Shown here piece after piece: positions 22,721-31,283 of a DNA stretch of 34,135 nucleotides (position 1 is its first letter; each line of letters opens with the position of its first letter). The translations under genes and the position numbers were made by a program. The notes beneath the pieces were generated by a model, which did no database searches, was not told the origin of the DNA, and saw nothing but the letters and a program-made list of their open reading frames with translations. This stretch comes from Terriglobia bacterium (GTDB taxonomy: Bacteria > Acidobacteriota > Terriglobia > UBA7540). Location: the NCBI GenBank assembly GCA_030040995.1, contig JASHOS010000184.1, positions 1 through 34,135 of the forward strand. Direction: 5' to 3'.

Positions 22721-25426
22721 ATGAAAATAACTAGACGACGATTCTTCCGAACTTCAGCGGTCGCCAGCGCGGCTGGCTACTTGCCGTGCCCGGCTCATGG
22801 TTCAGCACAAGATGCAATCCTCCACGGGAGCCAAATCGCAAAAAGTCATTTGATCGTCCATGAGACTCCCGGCCCAAGTTTCTTCGAAGGAGCTCTCTTG
22901 GGAAACGGGGATGTCGGAGTCTGTGCTGTGGTCCGTCCAGACGCGTTGGGTTTGCATTTGGGGAAAGCCGATGTCTGGGACATTCGGGTGAGCGAAGACT
23001 GTTACCGAGACGTCCTTCCCTTTCCAGAGCTTCTGAAGCTCTGGGAAAGAGCAAGTGAGGAAGCGAAGCGACTGGGGCATCCGGAGATGCTCCATCTTGA
23101 GACAAACATCGATTTTTTCAGGGAGTATACAGAAAAGGTGGGCGTCTCATACGACCATCGAACTTGGCCTCGGCCGTGGCCGTGTGGAACCATCTGGATT
23201 CATTGGGACCCGCGCTGGGTTCACACCGGCCGCCACGTCTTAGACCCCTCCAATGGCCTCTTCAGCCTGGAACTGCACCTGACGGGACCACAGAGCAAGC
23301 CGCGGGCGCTTGTGATCTCATCGTTTGTCGATTGGACTACAGGGCTTGTTTCCGTTTCAACGGACGCTCCCATGCCACTTTTGTCGGTGGATTATTACCC
23401 GGAGCTCGACCATCCGGGTTTCTCCCCTGTTGGGTTTCCTGGCGCGCAGGCTCCCTGGGGACTACTACCGAGCCCCGAAATTGATGCAAGCGCCACCGAT
23501 AGGTACGTTGAATTCTCCTGTTACCAGCATCTGCCGGCCGCGCCGCCCATCGAGGCCATGCCTCGCTCCTCTCAGGCAGAGAAGGACCGTAATTTCGCTT
23601 TGTTCGCCCGGCTTTCCGGCTCCTGGTCAATTCAGGGACTCGCAGAGAGCCAGGAGCGACTGAAACAGCGCAGCCAGCGTTCACAAAATACGTATACGCA
23701 TTACAGTGTTCAGCCCGGTGTTCATCTGCAGCCCCGGGGTGCGCAACCATTTCGGCTGGGCTTGAAGATTGTGACACCGCGCGACATTTTGCTGGAGAGG
23801 CTGGAGCGGCATGCGGCCGCCGCTGGCGAAAAGAATCCCTGGATTGTGATCAGTCAGGATCGTTCCTACCAGGACGAATGCGCGCGAACCAGGGCCCGCT
23901 CCCAGCAGGAAGTGACTCGACTGGCAAGTCTGCCCGTGAGCGGGATTCAAAAGGGTTCGGAAGCAAAGTGGGAGCAGTTTTGGTCACGCTCAGCAGTGAA
24001 ACTTGACGACAAAGACTTGGAAAAAATCTGGTATCACAACCAATACTTCCTGGCTTGCTGCCTTCGTGCGCGAAAGACCGCACCGGGCCTGTTTGGAAAT
24101 TGGATGAGCGGCAGGATTGGCACAGCTTGGCACAGCGATTATCACCTGGACTATAACGAGCAGCAAATTTACTGGGGCGTTTTTTCAAGCAACCACGTGG
24201 AGCAACACCTGCCTTACGTGGAGCTCTGCGAAAACTTGCATCCAATGTGCGAGTCCTTCGCGCGCGAGAAAATGGGCTATCCGGGTGCATTTTTCCCCGT
24301 CTCCGCATACCCGGTACCAAGTCAGATGATTCCTTACCCAGTCCCTCCGTGGGGCTACCAAGTCTGTGTGACCCCGTGGACGGTGCAAAGCCTCTGGTGG
24401 CAATACCTCTATACACAAGATCGGGACTACCTGCGCCGAGTGTACCCCGTGCTTCGCGCCGCCGCGCAGTTCATCGCGGCATACGTGAAGAGGGGCGAAG
24501 ACGGAAAGTATCACATCACTCCAACTGTCTCTTCGGAAAACTGGGGTTTTACAGCGGATTACCGCCTCAACAAAGACTGTATTCTTGACCTTGCGCTGAG
24601 CGAGTTCCTTTTGGACGCCGTGGTCGAGGCGTCGGCCACTCTCGGCGCGGATGCGACGGAGCGAGCCCGCTGGGAAGACATCAGGCATAATCTGGCCCGC
24701 TATCCTACAGCGAAAGGACCGTACGGGGAAGTTTGGCTTGATGTGGTTGATGCGCCCCTCGAGCACGTCTATAACGTACCGGTAACGCTAGGGCCGGTGT
24801 TCCCCGGTGAACAAGTAGGCCTCGGGCGCGGCGAAGATCAACTTAAGATCGCGCGGCGTACCGCGCTCGCGATTCGGCTGGAAGGCGGGAACGACCTAGT
24901 CTATCAGCCGATTATCCTTGCCCGACTAGGGATATTGGATTTGCAATGGTTCAAAGGTCAGGTCCGGTATTGCACTCTTCCGGATGGCGCGGCAGGGGAC
25001 CGGGTTCGGCAGGTGGGTGGCCGGTACAATGATTCCACCAACTTTGATTTCATGCTACCGATGGGCGTTTGGACGGAGAATCTGGCTCTTCCCGCAGTGC
25101 TCAACGAATGCATGATGCAAAGCTATACCGGAACCATTCGACTGTTCCCCAATACGTATCATCTGGGTCCCTCCGAATTTCAAAATCTGCGTGCTGTCGG
25201 AGCCTTTCTTGTGAGCGGAGCCTTTGATGGAAAAAGAATCTCACGCGTCTCGTTGCTCAGCGAGAAAGGAAAGACCGCGCGGCTGTTAAACCCCTGGGCG
25301 CCGAGCCAAGTTCGCGTGACGCGGCAGCGTGATGGGAAAGCAGTTCAGGTTCGCGATGAAAACGGAATTTTATTGATTCCGACCGATGCCGGCGAGCGCT
25401 ATCGTATCGAGGAAGCACTGTCTTAA
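22721..25426 (+). CDS. GH95-like glycosidase, Tat signal (right-arm copy)
   Basis: 901 residues. ITRRRFFRTSAVASAAG is a clear twin-arginine signal. GALLGNGDVGVCAVV (58-71) and HLGKADVWD (79-87) match the GH95 N-terminal block. YHLDYNEQQIYWG (474-486) matches the N-x-N-x-Q-M-N-Y-W block, with Asp477 replacing the first Asn and Asn479 kept. TVSSENWG carries the probable general acid E606. In the C-terminal catalytic region GVWTENLALPAVLNECMMQS (782-801) aligns with I-D-G-N-F-G...AEMLLQS, but the usual Asp is Thr785, with Glu786 beside it. FQNLRAVGAFLVSGAF and RLLNPWAPSQ close the protein. GH95 members remove alpha-L-fucose or alpha-L-galactose; this copy may have changed specificity. No strong ribosome site is seen. 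A TPR gene follows after 41 bp. Confidence 0.75.
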   Translation: MKITRRRFFRTSAVASAAGYLPCPAHGSAQDAILHGSQIAKSHLIVHETPGPSFFEGALLGNGDVGVCAVVRPDALGLHLGKADVWDIRVSEDCYRDVLPFPELLKLWERASEEAKRLGHPEMLHLETNIDFFREYTEKVGVSYDHRTWPRPWPCGTIWIHWDPRWVHTGRHVLDPSNGLFSLELHLTGPQSKPRALVISSFVDWTTGLVSVSTDAPMPLLSVDYYPELDHPGFSPVGFPGAQAPWGLLPSPEIDASATDRYVEFSCYQHLPAAPPIEAMPRSSQAEKDRNFALFARLSGSWSIQGLAESQERLKQRSQRSQNTYTHYSVQPGVHLQPRGAQPFRLGLKIVTPRDILLERLERHAAAAGEKNPWIVISQDRSYQDECARTRARSQQEVTRLASLPVSGIQKGSEAKWEQFWSRSAVKLDDKDLEKIWYHNQYFLACCLRARKTAPGLFGNWMSGRIGTAWHSDYHLDYNEQQIYWGVFSSNHVEQHLPYVELCENLHPMCESFAREKMGYPGAFFPVSAYPVPSQMIPYPVPPWGYQVCVTPWTVQSLWWQYLYTQDRDYLRRVYPVLRAAAQFIAAYVKRGEDGKYHITPTVSSENWGFTADYRLNKDCILDLALSEFLLDAVVEASATLGADATERARWEDIRHNLARYPTAKGPYGEVWLDVVDAPLEHVYNVPVTLGPVFPGEQVGLGRGEDQLKIARRTALAIRLEGGNDLVYQPIILARLGILDLQWFKGQVRYCTLPDGAAGDRVRQVGGRYNDSTNFDFMLPMGVWTENLALPAVLNECMMQSYTGTIRLFPNTYHLGPSEFQNLRAVGAFLVSGAFDGKRISRVSLLSEKGKTARLLNPWAPSQVRVTRQRDGKAVQVRDENGILLIPTDAGERYRIEEALS

Positions 25427-25467
25427 AACTTTAGGTTACCGCCTCTGAGGATTATACTCAAGCCATC

Positions 25468-28400
25468 ATGAAGTTATTGCAATTCCGCGCAGCCGCGTTA
25501 GCCGTCGTGGTGCTGGGGTGTGCACCCAAGATGATTCTTCGCGGCGTGGCAAGCGCCGAACACAACACAAACGCAGCTCAAGAACGCTCGCAAGATGGGG
25601 ATGCTCAACTCGAGAGAAACGAGTTCCAGGCTGCCATCGAAACATTCCGAGCAGACTTGAAGGCCGATCCGAATTCGTCCTCAGCTCACCTTGGGCTTGG
25701 GAAGGCATTGGCGGCGACCGGCGACGCGGTAGGCTCACTGATTGAGTTCGAGGCGGCGGTCCATTTGAGCCCCGGCAATGCCGAGGCACATTACAACCTG
25801 GCCCTCGCTTTAGGGAAAGAAGGAAACTTTGAAGGCGCCAAGGAGGAGCTCCTACAAACAATCAAACTAAGACCGGATCATGCTGAAGCTCACTACTCTT
25901 TAGGCGTTTTGCTCGCCGGCAACTTTGAAAAGCCTGATTTCCAAAAGGCCCGCGAGCAGTTTGAGACGGCCCTAAGGAGCGACCCCAAGTTGGCCCCAGC
26001 GCATAAGGACTTGGCAGTAGTGCTAGCTGCCATGGGCGAGACCCACCGCTCGCTGGACGAGTTTAGGGCAGCGATTGAGCTCAAGCCTCGCTATGCTGAA
26101 GCCTATTATGCGATGGGAATCGTATTAGAACACATGGGGAACGACAGCAAAGCGATCGAGGCTTTACGTGATGCAATAGAGATTAAACCCAACTTTGCGG
26201 AGGCTCACTATGGGCTAGGTCTTCTATTGATGAGACAGCAAAAACTCGGTGCAGCAGTCGATGAATTACGTGAGGCAACCAACCTTAAACCGGATTATGA
26301 GAGGGCCTATTACAACCTGGGACGAGCTCTTTCCCTGATGGGGAACGCAACAGCAGCCCAACTCGAATTCCAAAAGTCAGAAGGGCTGCGTGCCCGAGCG
26401 GAGAGGCTTATCCAAGCGAGACATCTCAATAATATTGGCACCCAGGCATTACGAGAGGTGGAGCTAGGCAAGGCGGAAGCAAACCTTCGCAGGGCGGTAG
26501 AACTCGATCCTAACTATGCTGTGGCCCGTTATAATCTGGGGCTTGTGTTGGCCACCGAGGGCAAGTATGGGCAGGCCATTGATGAATTCCGCAGAGCATT
26601 AGTTCACCAACCTGCAAACCCTAAGATTCACCTCAATCTCGGACGAGCTCTGATGTTAGACGGAAACACTCATGCTGCCATCCCTGAGTTAAGGATAGCG
26701 CTGCAGCTTCAACCGGGGTATACCGACGCTCAGAAGGCGTTGAATGAAGCCTTAGAAAAGCAGAGAGTAACTCACCTCGCGCCCGAACAAATCAAGCAAG
26801 GCGCCGCGGTAATCCCCAAGAAGGCAAACCCAAGCGAGCCGAAGGCATCGTTTCACGGGGAGGTCGCCCTAAGCCCCGCGTCAAGAGCGGACGCGAGCTT
26901 GCACGAGGATCGCGCCCTTGCATTATGGAACAAGGGAAACATTGACGGCGCGGCCCAAGAGTTTCAAAAGGCGCTGGCGAGAGACCCTTCAAATGCTTTG
27001 GTTCACTACAACCTCGGCCTTGCCTTACAACGAGAAAAGGATTTGGATGGAGCCCTAAAAGAGTTCCAGGCCGCAGTGAAGTTAAATCCAGCTTCGGCTG
27101 AAGCCCAAAACAGCTTGGGGGGCGTATTAGAAGATATGAACCGTCTGCCATTGGCCGCCACGCACTTTCGGGCCGCTGTTGCCCTCGAACCAAGTTATTG
27201 GGAAGCATTCTATAACCTTGGATCTGTGCTGATGCAACTCGGCGACCTGCCCAGAGCCAAAAAAGCCCTTGTCCAAGCACTGGGTCTGAAGCCGGATTGC
27301 CCACAAGCTCTTTACGCCTTGGCGCTCGTCCTGAACGCCGAAGGCGAATCAAATGAGGCTGAATCAAAATTGCATCGTGCCGTGAAACTAGACCCCGACT
27401 ACGCCGAGGCTTGGTATAGATTGGGCTCCTTGGCCCGTCACCAAGGAAGATATCACGAAGCGGTCGATGAATTGGAGACCGCCGTCAGGCTTCAGCCAAG
27501 TAACGCGGACGTCCACATTGAATTAGCTCGGGCACTTGAAGGTGCAGGCCAGCTCAGTCAGGCGCTCGCCGAAGGCCGCAGGGCCGCCATGCTCCAACCC
27601 GACTCTCCGGAAATACGCTATACGCTGGGAACGATTCTCGCTCGAGATGGGGACAAAAAGACCGCGAGGCTGGAGTTCCAAAAGTCGCAGAAGATTCGCG
27701 AAAACGAGCAAGATGCTCTCCAAGCACGACAGTTTGAGGACCGGGCCCGGGAGTTAGCTGAAAGAGGCGATATTGAAGCCGCTATCTCTCAATTTAGAGA
27801 ATCAATTCGTCTTGATCCTGACAATGCCCAAACTCATTACAACCTAGGATTGGCATTAAGGCAAAAGGGTGAGTTTGGAGAGGCCATCAGCGAATTCAGG
27901 ACCGCAGTTCGGTTAGACGATAACTTTGCAAAAGCGCACAACGATTTGGGGGTTATGCTTGCTCAGAATAAAGAGTTCGATGCGGCAAGCCAGGAATTTG
28001 ATGAAGCCGTTCAGTCTGAATCCGACTATGCTCCTGCTCACCTTAACTTGGGTCTTATGTTAATTCAAAAAGGGGATCTCAAGCGAGCGGCAGATGAAAT
28101 CCGAAGAGCGCTTCAACTTAAACCTAACTATCCCGAAGCGCACTTTAATTTGGGCTTGGTATATGGTCAAGATGGCCAGCTTGGAGAGGCGATCGCGCAA
28201 CTTCGCGAAGCCATCAAGCAGAAACCCCAGTATGCTGACGCTCACTTTCATTTAGGCCTTGCGCTTGCACAAAAGTCTCTATTTGAAGAAGCCATATGCG
28301 AATTCGAAAACGCTCTAAAGATAGATCCTAACTATCCCCAAGCGCGGTATTTCTTGGGACGGGCCTTAATGGACCACGGTGACTTCGGAAGAGCTGCCAG

Positions 28401-28608
28401 CGAACTCAGAGAAGCCACCCAAATCGAGCCCAGCTTCCCCGACACTCATTTTCAGCTTGGGCTGGCTCTCAGGTCTCTAGGTGATTGGAAGGATGCTGCC
28501 TCGGAGTTTCAAAGCGCCCTTCAACTCGAGCCCAATGACTATTCGGCTCAGGAACAACTGCGGTGGGCCAAGGAGCAGCTCGGGGAAGCACCTCCAGCGG
28601 TCAAATGA
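25468..28608 (+). CDS. Giant TPR-repeat lipoprotein
   Basis: 1046 residues built almost wholly of tetratricopeptide repeats (about 25-28 copies of the A-x-x-H-Y-N-L-G-x-x-L ... A-x-x-x-F-x-x-A-x-x-L-x-P pattern). The N-terminus MKLLQFRAAALAVVVLGCAP ends in VLGC, a plausible lipobox, so the protein is probably membrane-anchored in the periplasm. Repeats fall in blocks at ~45-305, ~320-430, ~480-745 and ~760-1035. A charged segment LEFQKSEGLRARAERLIQAR (~299-318) recurs as LEFQKSQKIRENEQDALQAR (~735-754), showing a large-scale duplication of about 435 residues. TPR solenoids bind proteins; here it may scaffold the exported enzymes or the TonB system, but that is inference. GAGGAT precedes the ATG. 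It lies 41 bp after the GH95-like gene. Confidence 0.85.
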   Translation: MKLLQFRAAALAVVVLGCAPKMILRGVASAEHNTNAAQERSQDGDAQLERNEFQAAIETFRADLKADPNSSSAHLGLGKALAATGDAVGSLIEFEAAVHLSPGNAEAHYNLALALGKEGNFEGAKEELLQTIKLRPDHAEAHYSLGVLLAGNFEKPDFQKAREQFETALRSDPKLAPAHKDLAVVLAAMGETHRSLDEFRAAIELKPRYAEAYYAMGIVLEHMGNDSKAIEALRDAIEIKPNFAEAHYGLGLLLMRQQKLGAAVDELREATNLKPDYERAYYNLGRALSLMGNATAAQLEFQKSEGLRARAERLIQARHLNNIGTQALREVELGKAEANLRRAVELDPNYAVARYNLGLVLATEGKYGQAIDEFRRALVHQPANPKIHLNLGRALMLDGNTHAAIPELRIALQLQPGYTDAQKALNEALEKQRVTHLAPEQIKQGAAVIPKKANPSEPKASFHGEVALSPASRADASLHEDRALALWNKGNIDGAAQEFQKALARDPSNALVHYNLGLALQREKDLDGALKEFQAAVKLNPASAEAQNSLGGVLEDMNRLPLAATHFRAAVALEPSYWEAFYNLGSVLMQLGDLPRAKKALVQALGLKPDCPQALYALALVLNAEGESNEAESKLHRAVKLDPDYAEAWYRLGSLARHQGRYHEAVDELETAVRLQPSNADVHIELARALEGAGQLSQALAEGRRAAMLQPDSPEIRYTLGTILARDGDKKTARLEFQKSQKIRENEQDALQARQFEDRARELAERGDIEAAISQFRESIRLDPDNAQTHYNLGLALRQKGEFGEAISEFRTAVRLDDNFAKAHNDLGVMLAQNKEFDAASQEFDEAVQSESDYAPAHLNLGLMLIQKGDLKRAADEIRRALQLKPNYPEAHFNLGLVYGQDGQLGEAIAQLREAIKQKPQYADAHFHLGLALAQKSLFEEAICEFENALKIDPNYPQARYFLGRALMDHGDFGRAASELREATQIEPSFPDTHFQLGLALRSLGDWKDAASEFQSALQLEPNDYSAQEQLRWAKEQLGEAPPAVK

Positions 28609-28890
28609 CGTTATGCGCCTGTACCCTAAACGCCCGTTAGAAGCGCAGCCCCGTCACGCATCACACACGAATCTGGAGGGCTTAGTCGCATCGCAGGCGC
28701 TATTCTGCCGGGTATACTTCAGACGCGAGAGCTGCTTTGTGCCGCTGGCGGTAGGGCTGATCGCTGCATAGAGTCCTGTGCTCCATCTTTCCGAAAAGGC
28801 TGCGTGCACTCTTTTCTATTGATACTGTCCATATCGGGATCGTGTTGAGTTTCTACTGACATTGGCGACTATCCTAAAGGAAGGTCTCAT
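28609..28890 (+). other. Intergenic region before the beta-helix gene
   Basis: 282 bp without a recognisable gene, hairpin terminator or consensus promoter. AAAGGAAGG ends 6 nt before the ATG at 28891, a good ribosome site. No TTGYATRCAA palindrome is seen here. Confidence 0.4.
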
Positions 28891-31083
28891 ATGCTCACCC
28901 GGGCAGGTCGCAGAAATATCTCACGGCGCGAGTTCTTGAGGGATTCGGCGGGCATTACGGCCGGAGCCACCTCACTGCCGAGTCTCGGCGGACCGGAAAG
29001 ATCCGGTGGTTTTGATTTCTACGTCGCGATCAATGGAAATGATAACTGGAGCGGCAGGCTCCCTATTCCAAATGCGGCGAGGACTGACGGCCCCTTCCGC
29101 ACGCTGGACCGTGCACGTGACGCGATCCGCCGTCTCAAGAAGGGAGGAGCCGTTGTGAAACCGTTGACAGTGTGGGTTCGTGGCGGCAGATACGCTCTTC
29201 ACGAGCCTTTTGTTTTGGGACCGGAGGATTCGGGAACAGAACAATATCCTGTCACCTATGCCAGTTATCCCGGGGAGATCGCGCTTTTTACCGGCGGCGT
29301 CACGATCGAAAGATGGAAGCGTGGGCCCAATTCGCTCTGGAGTGCCGACGTTCCCGAGGTTAACGGCAAACGCATATATTTCAGGCAAATGTTTGTAAAC
29401 GGACGGCGCCGGCCGCGGGCGCGGCTTCCCAAAGAAGGCTACTATAAAACGCCGCAGCCAGCGGTGCGAAGTCCTCGGAATACTCCGCTCGATTCAGCGT
29501 CAAATGATTCCAGGAACCTTCGAGGTTTCCGGTTCAAGCCTGGAGAAATCAGTCAGGATTGGACGAATCTTGAGGATGTCGAGGTCGTCATCCTGCAATT
29601 CTGGACTGAGGCTCGGCTATTCATCGAGAGGATTGACCCCGTCACGCGAACAGTCGTCTTTACCGGAGCAAGCTTCAGACCCCTAGCTTGGTCGAAGGGC
29701 TACTATATTGAAAACGTCTTGGAAGGACTCAGCCAGCCTGGTGAGTGGTACTTAAACCGAAAGAGCGGTGTGGTGAGTTATTGGCCCTTGACGGGAGAAG
29801 AAATGAGCAAGGCCGAGGTCGTCGTTCCGATAAGCGAAGAGCTTGTGCGGTTCCAGGGGAATGTTGACAGCCAAGGCTTTGTTGAACACATCATCCTGCG
29901 TGATTTGCATTTCAATCACACGAAGTGGATGGTTCCGGAAAAGGGGTACGCTTACCCGCAAGCAGAAGTGGCTAGCCCGGCTTTCCCTTACTGGTCGTCG
30001 CCTTCGTCCATCCCCGTCCAGCATCCGCAGTCGTCGCAACCTTTGCCCGCGGCGTTGGCTTTGGAAGGAGCCCGGAACTGCAGGCTGGAGAACAATGAAA
30101 TTGCACATCTGGGCGCGTGGGGAATTGAGTTGGGGCGTGGATGCCAGCGAATCCAGGTCTTCGGCAATCGCATTTCGGATGTCGGAGGGGGAGCAATCAA
30201 AATCGGTGAGCCGATCTACCGGGAAAAAGACCTTGACGTCGCGGGCCACAACGTGCTCACCGACAATATCATTGCCGATGGCTGCGCCACATACTTGGGC
30301 GCTCCAGCCATCTGGGTCGGCCATAGTGGATTCAATGTGATCGCCCATAATGAGATCCGCGGAGCCTGGGAATGGGCGATCTCTCTAGGCTGGGTATGGA
30401 ATTACATGCCACCGACTCGCAGCCGCAATAATTTAGTGGAATACAACCATATTCATCACCTCGGCCACAGTGCCTTGGGAACCCACGGCGCCATCTATAC
30501 GCTGGGGCTTTCTCCCGGAACCTGCATCCGGTATAACTTGATTCATGATATCTCCGGCGGGGGAACGGGCATCATTCAGGACAACGGCAGTTCGGCCATC
30601 CTCGTCGAGTACAACGTAGTCTACCAGACTGATACGGCGGGTTTGGGGCTTAACTTTAATGCGCTTGGGAACATAATTCAGAATAATATCTTTGCGCTGG
30701 GCAAGAAGGCGCAGATAGGTCGGTATGGCGACTTGCCTAACGTTCAGCCACCGCCTCCGAATAGCAATTTTATTTATCGGAACATCTTCTATTGGAAGGA
30801 GGGAGTCTTATATTCTGACAAAAGATGGCTGAACTTCAACGTCATCCAGGATTACAACGTTTATTATGACGCCAGAGGGCGTGCGGTGAAATTCTTTGAC
30901 TACGATTTTCAACAATGGAAAACTAAAGGCCCTTTCCTGGACCAGCACTCGATAGTGGCTGACCCACTTTTCCTTGGCGCATCGAATGGTGATTTCACAC
31001 TACATCCTGATTCTCCAGCATTGGAAATCGGTTTCGAAGAGATAGACATCCGTAACGCGGGACCAAGACACAAGACGAAGTAG
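28891..31083 (+). CDS. Tat-exported right-handed beta-helix protein (GH141/DUF1565-like)
   Basis: 730 residues. ISRREFLRDSAGITAGA is a twin-arginine signal. FYVAINGNDNWSGRLP (~42-58) followed by DGPFRTLDRARDAIRRLK is the standard opening of DUF1565/GH141-type beta-helix proteins. WVRGGRYALHEPFVLGPEDSG and the insert domain up to ~310 follow. From ~330 on come repeated helix rungs (NCRLENNEIAHLGAWGIELG, IQVFGNRISDVGGGAIKIG, NLVEYNHIHHLGH, IRYNLIHDISGGGTGIIQDN). DPLFLGASNGDFTLHPDSPA near the end is the usual C-terminal motif. Relatives include pectin-side-chain fucosidases, xylanases and unassigned carbohydrate-active proteins. The catalytic residues cannot be picked with confidence. Strong ribosome site (GGAAGG). 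Confidence 0.75.
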   Translation: MLTRAGRRNISRREFLRDSAGITAGATSLPSLGGPERSGGFDFYVAINGNDNWSGRLPIPNAARTDGPFRTLDRARDAIRRLKKGGAVVKPLTVWVRGGRYALHEPFVLGPEDSGTEQYPVTYASYPGEIALFTGGVTIERWKRGPNSLWSADVPEVNGKRIYFRQMFVNGRRRPRARLPKEGYYKTPQPAVRSPRNTPLDSASNDSRNLRGFRFKPGEISQDWTNLEDVEVVILQFWTEARLFIERIDPVTRTVVFTGASFRPLAWSKGYYIENVLEGLSQPGEWYLNRKSGVVSYWPLTGEEMSKAEVVVPISEELVRFQGNVDSQGFVEHIILRDLHFNHTKWMVPEKGYAYPQAEVASPAFPYWSSPSSIPVQHPQSSQPLPAALALEGARNCRLENNEIAHLGAWGIELGRGCQRIQVFGNRISDVGGGAIKIGEPIYREKDLDVAGHNVLTDNIIADGCATYLGAPAIWVGHSGFNVIAHNEIRGAWEWAISLGWVWNYMPPTRSRNNLVEYNHIHHLGHSALGTHGAIYTLGLSPGTCIRYNLIHDISGGGTGIIQDNGSSAILVEYNVVYQTDTAGLGLNFNALGNIIQNNIFALGKKAQIGRYGDLPNVQPPPPNSNFIYRNIFYWKEGVLYSDKRWLNFNVIQDYNVYYDARGRAVKFFDYDFQQWKTKGPFLDQHSIVADPLFLGASNGDFTLHPDSPALEIGFEEIDIRNAGPRHKTK

Positions 31084-31283
31084 CAGTGTACGGCGCAATG
31101 TTTCGAGCCTATGGCGAGTCGTTCGCGCCTCACGACCGCAAATTCTGAGAGCAGGCCTCGGACAGTCCCTATCGTCTTGGAGTCAGCTTCGTACTTGACC
31201 GGATAGGCCGACTTTGGATGACTGGTTGATCCGGTCTCTGATCACGGGAACACCGGATGTGCTAGCCCAAGGGAGATACTCAA

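Noticed and set aside
25468-28608. TPR gene repeats as a CRISPR or DNA satellite array
   Set aside because: The periodicity is ~102 bp and lies in protein sequence with strong codon-level divergence; it is a TPR solenoid, not a DNA repeat array.
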